A stretch of 64,000 bases of DNA from Ensifer adhaerens (GCF_000697965.2 NZ_CP015881.1:496001-560000); one strand, 5' to 3'; shown: positions 42,198 to 51,082, numbered from the stretch's first letter. Notes: generated by a model from the sequence alone, not told the origin. A program made the numbers and translations.

Positions 42198-43193
42198 TCA
42201 CGCCGAAAGCGTGGCCCTGAACTTGCTCGGCGATTGACCGTAGGTTTTTGCAAAAATCCGCGAGAAGTGGCCGGCGTTCTCGAACCCGACTTCGATCGCG
42301 ATGTCGATCAACGGCGCCTTCGTCTGCGTCAGCAGATGCTTGGCGCGTTCCAGCCGAAACTTCCGATAGACGAGCGCCGGCGACATTTTCGCCTTGTCCA
42401 TGAACAGGCGTTCGAGCTGCCGTCGGGACAAGCCGACGGATGCGGCCAGCTCCGGGATCGACAGCGTGTTGTCCGTGTGCTGCTCCATGATGATGAGAGC
42501 GGCATTCAGGCGTGGGTCGTTGCTCTCGATCGCCAGCGGTTTTCTCGGCTGGACATGAAGATGCGAGCGGGCCTTGTCGATCTGCAGCACCTCGAGCGCA
42601 TTTCGCTCGGCTTCCTTGCTGATATGCAGGCGCACGATATGGGCCGCCATGTCGGCGGCACTGCTGCCGCCAGCGCAGGATCCACGGGTGCGATCGAGAT
42701 TGAAGAGACGGTCCGAGCGAACCTTGAGATCGGGGAACCGCTCGCGGAACGCCTGATAATGAAGCCAGCTGACGCAGACGGTGTGCCCGGTCATCAGGCC
42801 CGCTTCGGCAAGGACGAATGTCCCTGTACAGAGACCGATCAGAGGCACCTTGCGCGCCGCCGCCTTCTGGAGGAAGCGGACGGTGTCGTCGGCGATCGGC
42901 TGTTTGCTGTTGAGCAGGCCGCCGACCACGACGATGTAGTTGAACCCGGCGGGATCAACGAGGTCGGATGTCGGCGCCACCTGCACGCCGCAACTGGAGG
43001 CGATGAGATGCCGCGTGTTGCCCAGCACCTGCCAGTCGGCACGGATGCGGCCGGACTTGTCGAGCTCGTCGCTCGCAAGTCGCAGCGTGTCGATGAAAAG
43101 CGCGAATGCCGAAAGGGTGAAGGACCGCGCCAGAACGAAGCCGATCTTGAGACGTTCGGGCTGTGTCTCGCTGGATTTGATGGTCGTCGTCAT
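42198..43193 (-). CDS. GlxA-type AraC-family transcriptional regulator
   Basis: A 331-residue protein. An N-terminal DJ-1/PfpI-like domain (KIGFVLARSFTLSAFALFIDTLRLA...IGLCTGTFVLAEAGLM, about 15-190) is followed by a C-terminal AraC helix-turn-helix pair (NTLSIPELAASVGLSRRQLERLF...APLIDIAIEVGFENAGHFSRIFAKTYGQSPSKFRA). GlxA regulators often respond to quaternary amines, amino acids or choline derivatives. The gene is alone, with no divergent target nearby. Confidence 0.88.
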   Translation of the reverse strand: MTTTIKSSETQPERLKIGFVLARSFTLSAFALFIDTLRLASDELDKSGRIRADWQVLGNTRHLIASSCGVQVAPTSDLVDPAGFNYIVVVGGLLNSKQPIADDTVRFLQKAAARKVPLIGLCTGTFVLAEAGLMTGHTVCVSWLHYQAFRERFPDLKVRSDRLFNLDRTRGSCAGGSSAADMAAHIVRLHISKEAERNALEVLQIDKARSHLHVQPRKPLAIESNDPRLNAALIIMEQHTDNTLSIPELAASVGLSRRQLERLFMDKAKMSPALVYRKFRLERAKHLLTQTKAPLIDIAIEVGFENAGHFSRIFAKTYGQSPSKFRATLSA

Positions 43194-43403
43194 GTGCCCT
43201 TCATGCTCGCGCCGCCAAGACCTCCCGTTCCCTATCGAGCATGCTCGGACATATCAGGAGAGGTAGCCGCTGGCGGCCGAGACTTGCCTTTCGCTGTCCA
43301 TGGGGAGCCTGGGTTCCGTTCTTCCGGCACCCCATGGTGTGGCGCGGGAGGTCGACGCCCGGATGAAGGCGTCTTCGTCCGCATCATAACGAAGAGGACG
43401 GGC

Positions 43404-43526
43404 TCAAATTGCTCTCGTCACGACCTGCGCCGCTACGGTTACGAACATTGCGGCCAGTGTCAGCGCCGCACTGAACCGTGCGACCTTCATCCGCCGTTTG
43501 CGCGAGCCGCTCCAATCATACCCCAT
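43404..43526 (-). CDS. Small predicted single-span membrane protein
   Basis: A 40-residue frame with GGAGGGAAGTG just before ATG 43526, a strong ribosome site. The product has a basic N-terminus (GYDWSGSRKRRMKVAR) followed by one hydrophobic helix (FSAALTLAAMFVTVAAQVV). No family is recognised. Size and Shine-Dalgarno are suggestive, but this remains a prediction. Confidence 0.4.
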   Translation of the reverse strand: MGYDWSGSRKRRMKVARFSAALTLAAMFVTVAAQVVTRAI

Positions 43527-43814
43527 CACTTCCCTCCCTCCCGACCGGGCCAGAACGCGTTTGCTCGGTCTTCCGCCGAACTGCAGGTCTCGCCAGGTCA
43601 CGGCTTTGAGTTACCCCTCATGCTGCCGCGATGCCACCGATCGTGTCAAGTTTGCCTCGGCGCGAGCAATGTGCCCGTCATAGCTCTGCGCAAAGGCGGC
43701 TGCGCAAAGGAATTTGCTGTTCGAGGGCGCAAACCCCCTAGTTGTGCGGGGAGCCTCTTTCCGCCGTTGTGATAGTTTTCTCTTTGGTGTGATTTTTTAA
43801 AGGGAGGGCGAAGA

Positions 43815-44012
43815 ATGCCCGGCACATTCTCTACCGCCGACATGGACGTGATCAAACAGCAGCACGAGGATTGGTGTCGCGCGAACGACACCGACCCGAA
43901 CAGTCCCGCGGGAATAGAGAAAGCCATGCAGATGCTGGTGAATTATGGCGGCAGCGCCAGCCAGCAACCGTCCGCGCAGCCGCAGAAGGTGCGCGCCAAA
44001 GCGCGCGCCTGA
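43815..44012 (+). CDS. Small hypothetical protein
   Basis: A 65-residue soluble protein beginning PGTFSTADMDVIKQQHEDWCRANDTDPNSPAGIEKAMQMLV and ending in a basic Lys/Arg tail. GGGAGGG is 6 nt before ATG 43815. It looks like a small alpha-helical domain followed by a disordered basic tail. No family or partner is recognised. The 288 bp upstream contain a direct repeat TGCGCAAAGG (two copies near 43687 and 43701) and no other gene. Confidence 0.55.
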   Translation: MPGTFSTADMDVIKQQHEDWCRANDTDPNSPAGIEKAMQMLVNYGGSASQQPSAQPQKVRAKARA

Positions 44013-44143
44013 TCTCCGCATCCACCCACGTCATTTAGCGGTCCGCGCCTGTCCTCGATCGCCTTGAACGAAGGCGCCTGGTCATAGTCGCGTGCGTGGG
44101 GCGGGCCTCCTCACGCGCCTGTCGGCGGCGCCGTCGCGATCAG

Positions 44144-44170
44144 GCGTTGCCCCATCTGCTTGGGGTGCGC
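44144..44170 (-). terminator. Imperfect hairpin after LacI gene
   Basis: GCG-TTG-CCCCA and TGGGG-TG-CGC pair with an internal loop, 26 bp beyond the LacI stop on the minus strand. A weak terminator candidate. Confidence 0.35.
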
Positions 44171-44195
44171 ACGTCAAAGATGCACTCTCCGAGGG

Positions 44196-45218
44196 TCAGA
44201 GGTTCTCCTTGAGGAGGACCTCTATTCTGATCTTGTCCTGTGCGGCGTGCGGTTCGCGAAAATCCGTTCGCGCGCGCATGATGCGGATGGCGCTGCGCAC
44301 CGCGTGTCCCGGGTCCTGGGCGATGACGGCGTCAACGCTGGCGTCGCGCAGGCCGCGTTCGCTGAAGGGGGTGCGTTCGTGGACGACCACCGTGATCTTT
44401 TGCAGATCGGTGAAGGATGCTGCGCCCTCGAGCGGGATCCTGGCCTCGGAACTCAACACGTAGATCGCCGCAACCTCTTGATTGTTTTCAAGGACTCGCT
44501 GGAGGATCTGGGTGGCCCTGCGCTCGTCGCCGTGGGTTTCGACCGAGGGCAGACATTGCAGGTGAGGGAACTGTGAATTGACGATATCGTCGAAGCCGAA
44601 GCGTCGCTGGATGCTGTCGAGCGACTGCATCGTCTCGGCCACGATCAGGACCTTTCCCGCCCTCCGGCCGACAAACCGGCCGATGATCTTGGCCGCCGTC
44701 GCGCCGGCGGCGTAGTTGTCGACGCCCACGAAATCGGCGGTCGGGAGCTTTTCCTGTCCGGACAGAAACTGCACGAACTTGACGCCGCGTTCGATCAGGC
44801 GGCCGATCGCGTCGCGCACTTGCGGCGATTCCGGCGCCATCATCGCGATCCCGTCGAATTCGTTCTCGTCTATATCGGCGAGGTACTTGGCAACCTTATG
44901 CGGGTCGTCGATCGGGATCTGGACGAAATCGAGGTCGATGAGATCCCCCTTCATCGACACCCGCGCCTCTTCCACCCGATGGATGAGTTCCGCCAGATAG
45001 AGATCGCCGCTCGTCGGCAGCACGAACCGGAACCGGTAGCTCTTGTTGCGGGCAAGGCTGACGGCTGCCGGGTTTCGAATAAATCCAATGCGCTCAATGG
45101 CTTCGTTGACACTGCGAACGGCCCTCGGGCTGACATTCGGCCTGTCGTTCAGCACGCGGTCGACGGTTGCGAGGCTCAAGCCCGCTGCCTCAGCAAGATC
45201 TTTGGCTGTTGGCCGCAT
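44196..45218 (-). CDS. LacI-family transcriptional regulator of the sugar-type ABC operon
   Basis: A 340-residue regulator: DNA-binding head (TAKDLAEAAGLSLATVDRVLNDRPNVSPRAVRSVNEAIERIGF) and periplasmic-binding-protein-like effector domain (FVLPTSGDLYLAELIHRVEEA...). The head has ATVDRVLN in place of the common ATVSRVLN, a variant found in some sugar regulators. It diverges from the binding-protein gene at 45471 over 252 bp holding two near-identical 16-bp dyads, its presumed operators. The effector is probably the transported C3-C4 ketose or polyol. Confidence 0.9.
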   Translation of the reverse strand: MRPTAKDLAEAAGLSLATVDRVLNDRPNVSPRAVRSVNEAIERIGFIRNPAAVSLARNKSYRFRFVLPTSGDLYLAELIHRVEEARVSMKGDLIDLDFVQIPIDDPHKVAKYLADIDENEFDGIAMMAPESPQVRDAIGRLIERGVKFVQFLSGQEKLPTADFVGVDNYAAGATAAKIIGRFVGRRAGKVLIVAETMQSLDSIQRRFGFDDIVNSQFPHLQCLPSVETHGDERRATQILQRVLENNQEVAAIYVLSSEARIPLEGAASFTDLQKITVVVHERTPFSERGLRDASVDAVIAQDPGHAVRSAIRIMRARTDFREPHAAQDKIRIEVLLKENL

Positions 45219-45281
45219 GCGGAACTCCCAGTGTGTATCGTCTCCAATCTACTCCACCAAAATCGCCGCGAAATCAAGAAT

Positions 45282-45297
45282 TGATGTGCGCACCTCA
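45282..45297. promoter_or_regulatory. LacI operator, distal copy
   Basis: TGATGTGCGCACCTCA differs at one position from the perfect copy 30 bp downstream. It lies 64 bp upstream of the LacI start and could link both divergent promoters. Confidence 0.7.
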
Positions 45298-45305
45298 AAA
45301 ATCGC

Positions 45306-45335
45306 TTGCGCTGAGGTGCGCACCTCAGTTATGAA
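45306..45335 (+). promoter_or_regulatory. Probable promoter of the ABC/DHA-kinase operon
   Basis: TTGCGC (45306-45311) and TATGAA (45330-45335) are separated by 18 bp, and the spacer is almost exactly the perfect operator. Repressor binding would exclude RNA polymerase. The -35 match is weak (TTG only conserved). Confidence 0.45.
45312..45327. promoter_or_regulatory. LacI operator, perfect 16-bp palindrome
   Basis: TGAGGTGCGCACCTCA is fully self-complementary with a central CG, as in LacI-family sites. Centre-to-centre distance to the distal copy is 30 bp, about three helical turns. Confidence 0.8.
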
Positions 45336-45470
45336 TCCTTCAGCGAAGAACGCAGGCTCTGAATGCGGCCGCGCCCACCGCTAGTGCCAAGAGGATTTAG
45401 GTACGCCAACCGCCCGGTCAGGGCGCTTTCCTTCTGATGGAGGTCAGAAGGTACAAGGGGGAGGAACCCA

Positions 45471-46808
45471 ATGATGAAACGGATTCTGTTGAGCTCCACA
45501 GTCATGGTCGGAGCGTATTTTGCCATTGCGGGTGCGTCCGGTACGCACGCTTCCGCAGCCGAACTGACCCTTTGCTGGGCCGCCTGGGATCCGGCCAATG
45601 CGCTCGTCGAGCTCAGCAAGGATTTCGAAGCCAAGAGCGGCAACACGATGAAGTTCGAATTCGTGCCGTGGCCGAACTTCGCCGACCGGATGCTGAACGA
45701 GCTGAATTCCGGCGGCAAGCTCTGCGATCTGATGATCGGCGACAGCCAGTGGATTGGCGGCGCCGCCGAGAATGGCCAGTACATCAAGCTCAATGATTTC
45801 TTCGACAAGGAAGGGATCAAGATGGACGACTTCATTCCCGCAACCGTCATCGGTTACGCGGAATGGCCGAAGAATTCGCCGAACTACTGGGCTCTGCCGG
45901 CGTTCGGTGACGTGGTCGGTTGGACCTATCGCAAGGACTGGTTCTCGCGTCCCGAACTCCAGGCGGAGTTCAAGCAGAAATACGGCCGGGATCTCGCCGT
46001 GCCGAAGACCTTCGCCGAACTCAAGGATATCGCCGAATTCTTCCAGAAGCGCCAGGTCGACGGCAAGACCGTCTATGGCGCTGCCATCTATACGGAGCGC
46101 GGCTCAGAAGGCATTACCATGGGCGTGATGGACGTGCTCTACAGCTACGGCTTCGAGTACGGAAATCCGAAGAAAGCCTATGAGCTCGACGGCTTCGTCA
46201 ACTCGGCGGACGCAGTCAAGGGCCTGGAATTCTACAAGGCGCTCTACGATTGCTGCACACCGCCCGGCCATTCCGACGCCTACATGTCGGAGGATATCGA
46301 CGCCTACAAGTCCGGCCAGGTCGCCCTGCAGATGAACTTTGCCTTCACCTGGCCCGGCATCCATGCCGACGCCAATGTCGGCGGCGACAAGTCCGGCTAC
46401 TTCCCCAATCCTGCTGGTCCGACCGGTGTGCAGTTCGCCCAGCTCGGCGGCCAGGGCATCTCGGTCGTCGCAGCGTCCGACAAGCAGAAGGAAGCGCTGG
46501 ATTACATCAAGTGGTTCGCGCAGCCTGAAATCCAGAAAAAGTGGTGGGCGCTCGGCGGATACTCCGCACTGCGCTCGGTGGTCGAGGACCCGAGCTTCGC
46601 CACGAGCCAGCCCTATGCGCAGACGTTCCTCGATTCGATGGCAATCGTGAAGGACTTCTGGGCCGAGCCGTCCTACGCCTCGCTGCTGCAGGCCTCGCAG
46701 AAGCGCTTCCACGATTACGTCGTTGCCAACCAGGGCACGGCGAAGGATGCGCTCGACGGTCTCTCTGAGGACTGGAAGGACATCTTCGAAGACGAAGGCA
46801 AGTATTGA
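45471..46808 (+). CDS. ABC transporter substrate-binding protein, family 1 (sugar/polyol type)
   Basis: A 445-residue periplasmic protein with signal peptide (KRILLSSTVMVGAYFAIAGASGTHASA). The mature start ELTLCWAAWDPANALVELSKDFEAKSG and later DLMIGDSQWIGGAAENGQYIKLNDFF are typical of carbohydrate-type family 1 proteins. The ligand by context is a short polyol or ketose such as glycerol, erythritol or dihydroxyacetone. GGGGAGGAA precedes ATG 45471. It is the first gene of the operon after the LacI operators and is followed by a strong hairpin. Confidence 0.9.
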   Translation: MMKRILLSSTVMVGAYFAIAGASGTHASAAELTLCWAAWDPANALVELSKDFEAKSGNTMKFEFVPWPNFADRMLNELNSGGKLCDLMIGDSQWIGGAAENGQYIKLNDFFDKEGIKMDDFIPATVIGYAEWPKNSPNYWALPAFGDVVGWTYRKDWFSRPELQAEFKQKYGRDLAVPKTFAELKDIAEFFQKRQVDGKTVYGAAIYTERGSEGITMGVMDVLYSYGFEYGNPKKAYELDGFVNSADAVKGLEFYKALYDCCTPPGHSDAYMSEDIDAYKSGQVALQMNFAFTWPGIHADANVGGDKSGYFPNPAGPTGVQFAQLGGQGISVVAASDKQKEALDYIKWFAQPEIQKKWWALGGYSALRSVVEDPSFATSQPYAQTFLDSMAIVKDFWAEPSYASLLQASQKRFHDYVVANQGTAKDALDGLSEDWKDIFEDEGKY

Positions 46809-46841
46809 CGCAAACACCCGCCGCCTCCCGGCGGAAGCGTC

Positions 46842-46884
46842 CATGCGGGGCCGGCCGGCCGATCTCTCGCGCCGGCCCCGCATG
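46842..46884 (+). promoter_or_regulatory. Very strong hairpin between binding protein and permease
   Basis: CATGCGGGGCCGGC and GCCGGCCCCGCATG form a perfect 14-bp stem with a 15-nt loop. A smaller CCGCC-TCCC-GGCGG hairpin (46821-46834) stands just before it. No U-tract is present; it is likely a 3' stabiliser for the binding-protein message. Confidence 0.65.
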
Positions 46885-46913
46885 CCCATTCGTCAATGCC
46901 TTAGGGGAATACC

Positions 46914-47861
46914 ATGCTCCATTCTTCGATCGATCGCGCTGCGCACGCGACGCCGCCCGTGCTTGCACGGCGCATCAGAGGGTTGTCGGACCGCGCGATC
47001 GCCTGGATCTTCGTCGCACCGTCCGTTGTGCTTTTGCTTGCGATCAACATCTTTCCGCTGATCTGGACCGTCCGGCTGAGCTTCACCAATTTTCGCGTAA
47101 ACCGCCCGAACGAACCTGTTCAGTTCGTCGGTCTGCGCAACTACCTGAACATCCTGACCGACAAGGATATCTGGCTGACGATGCAGGCGACGGCCCATTT
47201 CCTGATCTGGACGATCGTCCTGCAGGTGCTGATCGGCTTTGCTCTCGCCTATCTCATCAACAAGAAGTTCCGCGGCAATGACCTGTGGACGACCATCATC
47301 GTGCTCCCGATGATGCTGAGCCCGGCCGTCGTCGGAAACTTCTGGACCTTTCTCTACCAGCCGCAGATCGGCCTGTTCAATTACGCGATCGGGTTCCTGA
47401 CCGGAGCAGACCCGTCCAGCTTCTCGATGATCGGCGACACGTCGCTGGCGCCCTGGGCGATCATCATCGTCGACACCTGGATGTGGACGCCATTCGTCAT
47501 GCTCATCTGCCTTGCCGGGCTGCGCTCCATTCCGAGCAGCATCTATGAGGCGGCGGAGTGCGACCGGGCCAGCAGCTGGCGCCAGTTCTGGACCATCACC
47601 ATCCCGATGGTGCTGCCGTTCCTGATGCTGGCCATCCTTTTCCGCGGCATCGAGAACTTCAAGATGTTCGACCTGGTCGTGCAGCTGACGGGCGGTGGCC
47701 CGGGCTCGATCACGGAGCTGACGTCGATCAACCTGAAGCGTGAAGCCTTCGAGAAATGGCGCACCGGATACGCGTCCGCCTATGCCGTCATCCTCTTCGT
47801 GACCGTCTTCGGCCTTGCGTCGATCTATGTCAAAGCACTCAACAAGGTGAAGCAGAGATGA
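46914..47861 (+). CDS. ABC transporter permease (MalF/GlpP-like)
   Basis: A 315-residue permease with about six helices, a long N-terminal cytoplasmic part, and the docking loop SSIYEAAECDRASSWRQFWTITIPMVLPF near residue 210. It is a typical carbohydrate-type channel subunit. It overlaps the second permease gene by 4 bp (ATGA). Confidence 0.92.
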   Translation: MLHSSIDRAAHATPPVLARRIRGLSDRAIAWIFVAPSVVLLLAINIFPLIWTVRLSFTNFRVNRPNEPVQFVGLRNYLNILTDKDIWLTMQATAHFLIWTIVLQVLIGFALAYLINKKFRGNDLWTTIIVLPMMLSPAVVGNFWTFLYQPQIGLFNYAIGFLTGADPSSFSMIGDTSLAPWAIIIVDTWMWTPFVMLICLAGLRSIPSSIYEAAECDRASSWRQFWTITIPMVLPFLMLAILFRGIENFKMFDLVVQLTGGGPGSITELTSINLKREAFEKWRTGYASAYAVILFVTVFGLASIYVKALNKVKQR

Positions 47862-48799
47862 GCAGCTTTTCTGTAACGGAGCCATCCGCACGGCAGAAGT
47901 GGTTCGCAGGCGCCCTGGTCGTGCTTTATGCGGTGATCACCATTCTCCCGTTGCTCTGGATCATCGGAACGGGTTTCAAATCGCCCTCTGACGCGATCGC
48001 CTATCCGCCGAAGACCTTCTTCGAGCCGACGCTCGAAGGCTATGTGAACCTCTTCACGACGCGCACCCGCGTTTCGGAAGAACAACTGAAGGAAATGGGC
48101 GAACCGAAGACCTGGTACGAGCTTCTCGTTCGCAAGGATGGGCTGATCATCGCCGGCCCGTCGCGGTTCCCGGAGCGCTTCTACAATTCCGTCATCATCG
48201 GGTTCGGCTCGACGGTGCTGTGCATCGTGCTCGGAACGGCCGCGGCCTATGCCTTCTCGCGCTTCAAGGTGCCGCTCAAGGACGACCTGCTGTTCTTCAT
48301 CCTTTCCACGCGCATGATGCCGCCGATCGCGGTCGCCATTCCGATCTTCCTGATGTTCCGCTCGCTCGGGCTGAACGACACCCATGCCGGCATGATCCTG
48401 CTCTATACGGCAGTCAACCTGTCGCTCTCGGTCTGGCTGCTCAAGGGCTTCATCGACGAGATCCCGATCGAGTATGAAGAGGCAGCGCTGATCGACGGCT
48501 ACACTCGCTTCCAGGCTTTCTACAAGGTCGTGCTGCCCCAGGCGGCGACCGGCATCGCGTCGACGGCTATCTTCTGCCTGATCTTCGCCTGGAACGAATA
48601 CGCCTTCGCCGTGCTGCTCACGTCGGGCACCGCGCAGACCGCACCGCCCTTCATCCCGACGATCATCGGGGTCGGTGGGCAGGACTGGCCGGCGGTGGCG
48701 GCCGGTGCGACCCTCTTCCTCGTCCCCGTGATGGTGTTCACGATCCTGCTTCGCAAACACCTGCTGCGCGGCATCACCTTCGGAGCGGTAAGAAAATGA
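47858..48799 (+). CDS. ABC transporter permease (MalG/GlpQ-like)
   Basis: A 313-residue permease with six helices and the docking loop IPIEYEEAALIDGYTRFQAFYKVVLPQAATG. The first periplasmic loop carries an insertion of about 35 residues (VNLFTTRTRVSEEQLKEMGEPKTWYELLVRKDGLI), longer than in most MalG-type proteins. ATG 47858 lies within the stop of the preceding permease. It overlaps the small membrane protein gene by 4 bp. Confidence 0.92.
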   Translation: MSSFSVTEPSARQKWFAGALVVLYAVITILPLLWIIGTGFKSPSDAIAYPPKTFFEPTLEGYVNLFTTRTRVSEEQLKEMGEPKTWYELLVRKDGLIIAGPSRFPERFYNSVIIGFGSTVLCIVLGTAAAYAFSRFKVPLKDDLLFFILSTRMMPPIAVAIPIFLMFRSLGLNDTHAGMILLYTAVNLSLSVWLLKGFIDEIPIEYEEAALIDGYTRFQAFYKVVLPQAATGIASTAIFCLIFAWNEYAFAVLLTSGTAQTAPPFIPTIIGVGGQDWPAVAAGATLFLVPVMVFTILLRKHLLRGITFGAVRK

Positions 48800-48984
48800 C
48801 AGCTTTCCTCAACCAGTTGCTCCGCCTTCGCCGTGGCGCATGGGAAATGGTGGCATCGGTGCTCATCGCGCTCGGCGTGGTCATGCTCATGCAGCCAGTC
48901 TCGCTCACGCTCTACTCCTTCTCCTTCCTCGTGACGCTGCTTGGAACAGTCATGTTCATCATCGTCAGCCATTTTCCGGAGTGA
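48796..48984 (+). CDS. Small two-helix membrane protein in ABC operon (GlpU-like)
   Basis: A 62-residue protein with two hydrophobic helices (EMVASVLIALGVVMLMQPVSLTLYSFSFLVTLLGTVMFIIV). It overlaps the upstream permease (ATGA) and stands 3 bp before the first ATPase gene, so it is a true operon member. Rhizobial glycerol importers (GlpSTPQUV) have a small membrane protein, GlpU, in the same type of operon. Here it may be an accessory subunit; its role is not established. Confidence 0.75.
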   Translation: MTAFLNQLLRLRRGAWEMVASVLIALGVVMLMQPVSLTLYSFSFLVTLLGTVMFIIVSHFPE

Positions 48985-48987
48985 CCC

Positions 48988-50085
48988 ATGGCACAGATCA
49001 GAATTGAAAATGTGCGCAAGGAGTTCGGAGCGTTCACGGCTGTCCAGTCTTCGAGCTTCACGGTGGAAGACGGCGAGTTCTTCATGCTGCTCGGCCCATC
49101 GGGATGCGGCAAGACGACGACGCTTCGGATGATGGCGGGACTGGAGCTGCCGACGAGCGGCCAGATCTATATCGGCGGCGAAGAGGTCGGCATGAAGCGG
49201 GCGAGGGAGCGCGATATCGCCTTCGTCTTCCAGATGTTCGCCCTCTATCCCCACATGAACGTACGCAAGAACATCTCCTATCCGCTCGTCAGCCAGGGGA
49301 TGAAAAAGGCGGATGTCGCCGCGCGTGTCGCCGAGGTGGCAAGGATCCTCAGAATTGAAGGCATTCTCGACAAGCCGGTTGGCGGGCTCTCGGGCGGTGA
49401 CCGCCAGCGTGTTGCGCTCGGCCGGGCGATTGTCCGCAACCCGAAGGCCTTCTTCATGGACGAGCCGCTCGGCGCGCTCGACGCGGAGTTCCGCGAACAC
49501 ATGGCGGGGGAACTGCGGGCGCTGCACGATCGCATGGGCGCGACCACCGTCTATGTGACCCATGACCAGCTGGAAGCGATGCAGATGGGCGACAAGATCG
49601 TCGTCATGAACCACGGCGTCATCGAGCAATTCGGCCGGCCGCAGCAGATCTACGACTGGCCGGCGACCAAGTTCGTCGCCAAGTTCATCGGCTCCCCGTC
49701 CATGAACTTTCTGGAGTTCGAGGGCATGATCGGTGTCGGCGGCGACAGCATCGATCTCGGTGGGAAAAAGGTGGCGGTGCCGGCGTCGCGTGAGGGCAGG
49801 GCCGGCACGCTGTCGCTCGGTGTGCGTCCCGAGCATGTCCGTTTCGTCGACGACTCCAGCTACAGAGGCCGCGTGATCGCCGTCGAGTATCTCGGCACGA
49901 CACAGATCGTCACGATCGAAACGCCCAACGGCGAGATCAAGGCGCGCACGCCCTCCAGTCAGGCAGCCCGTACCGACGAGCTTCTCGGTCTCGATTTCAA
50001 CGCGCGGACCTTGACGCTCTTCAATGCGGAGACGGGTCGTGCTCTTGTTTCCGAAGCCAACGAGGGAGTGCTGCGCCGTGGCTGA
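48988..50085 (+). CDS. ABC transporter ATPase 1 (GlpS/UgpC-like)
   Basis: A 365-residue ATPase: Walker A (GPSGCGKTTTLRM), Q-loop (VFQMFALYPHMNVRKNISYPL), signature LSGGDRQRVALGRA (Gly-Gly-Asp instead of the usual Gly-Gly-Gln), Walker B (AFFMDEPLGALD) and H-loop (YVTHDQLEA). A TOBE-like C-terminal regulatory region follows. It is one of two non-identical ATPases in this operon, so the motor is likely a heterodimer. The stop region contains the GTG start of the second ATPase. Confidence 0.92.
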   Translation: MAQIRIENVRKEFGAFTAVQSSSFTVEDGEFFMLLGPSGCGKTTTLRMMAGLELPTSGQIYIGGEEVGMKRARERDIAFVFQMFALYPHMNVRKNISYPLVSQGMKKADVAARVAEVARILRIEGILDKPVGGLSGGDRQRVALGRAIVRNPKAFFMDEPLGALDAEFREHMAGELRALHDRMGATTVYVTHDQLEAMQMGDKIVVMNHGVIEQFGRPQQIYDWPATKFVAKFIGSPSMNFLEFEGMIGVGGDSIDLGGKKVAVPASREGRAGTLSLGVRPEHVRFVDDSSYRGRVIAVEYLGTTQIVTIETPNGEIKARTPSSQAARTDELLGLDFNARTLTLFNAETGRALVSEANEGVLRRG

Positions 50086-51073
50086 AGTCATCCTAAGAAA
50101 CGTGACGAAGACATTCGGCACCCACACAGCGCTGGACGATGTCTCGATGACGATCCCGGACGGGTCGTTCGTGGTTCTCCTGGGACCGACAGGCGCCGGA
50201 AAGACGACGACGTTGCGTATGGTCTCGGGGCTCGACACGCCTAATAGCGGCGAGATCTTTATCGGCGGGATGTCCGTGCAAGGACTGACGCCGGCGCAGC
50301 GCAACGTGGCGATGGTATTCCAGCAATATTCGCTCTATCCGCATCTGTCCGTCCGGCAGAACCTGGAATTTCCGCTGAAATCCCCGCTCTTGAAAACGCC
50401 GCAGAAGACGATCGACGAAAAGGTGAACGCCATCGCCGAGGTCTTGCAGATTTCGCACAAGCTCGACAACAAGGCGACCGCCTTGTCCGGTGGCGAAATG
50501 CAGCGCGTGTCGATCGGGCGTGCGCTTGTCAGAAACCCGCAGATATACCTGATGGACGAGCCCTTGAGTTCGCTCGACGCGAAGCTTCGAGCCGATCTGC
50601 GCGTCGAACTGAAGAACATTCAGGCAAAGTCCGGGGCGACGCTTCTTTACGTCACCCACGACCAGATCGAAGCGATGACCATGGCAACGCATATCGGTGT
50701 GCTCGAAGAGGGCAGGCTTGTTCAGTTCGGATCACCAAGAGAGGTCTACGAAGCGCCGGTTAGCGTTTACGCCGCGACCCGCCTCGGCCAGCCGCGCATC
50801 AACGTCCTGCCTGCCAAGCTTTTTGCGGGCGCGCCGGACAAGGCGCAGTCGATCGGCCTTCGCCCCGAAAATATCGTCCAGGGCGCCGGAGAAGATGCAC
50901 TTGTGACCCGTGTCGAACATCTGGGCGACCAGACGCGCCTGCATCTCACGTTCAAGCAGCACAACCTCGTGACGGTCACGGACCCCCATACCGGGTTCCG
51001 CGGCGGCGAGACCATCAAGATCCAGCCAGACAAGCCGCTCTTCTTCGACGCGGCCGGAATGCGCATCGCTTAG
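50078..51073 (+). CDS. ABC transporter ATPase 2 (GlpT-like)
   Basis: A 331-residue ATPase: Walker A (GPTGAGKTTTLRM), Q-loop (VFQQYSLYPHLSVRQNLEFPL), signature LSGGEMQRVSIGRA, Walker B (IYLMDEPLSSLD) and H-loop (YVTHDQIEA), followed by a shorter TOBE-like domain. It starts at GTG 50078, 8 bp inside the preceding gene. Having two different ATPases is typical of rhizobial glycerol and related polyol importers. Confidence 0.92.
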   Translation: MAEVILRNVTKTFGTHTALDDVSMTIPDGSFVVLLGPTGAGKTTTLRMVSGLDTPNSGEIFIGGMSVQGLTPAQRNVAMVFQQYSLYPHLSVRQNLEFPLKSPLLKTPQKTIDEKVNAIAEVLQISHKLDNKATALSGGEMQRVSIGRALVRNPQIYLMDEPLSSLDAKLRADLRVELKNIQAKSGATLLYVTHDQIEAMTMATHIGVLEEGRLVQFGSPREVYEAPVSVYAATRLGQPRINVLPAKLFAGAPDKAQSIGLRPENIVQGAGEDALVTRVEHLGDQTRLHLTFKQHNLVTVTDPHTGFRGGETIKIQPDKPLFFDAAGMRIA

Positions 51074-51082
51074 GAGGCGAAC

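Noticed and set aside
43687..43710. Direct repeat TGCGCAAAGG as possible CRISPR or iteron
   Set aside because: Only two copies, 10 bp long, with a 4-bp gap; too few for an array or an origin.
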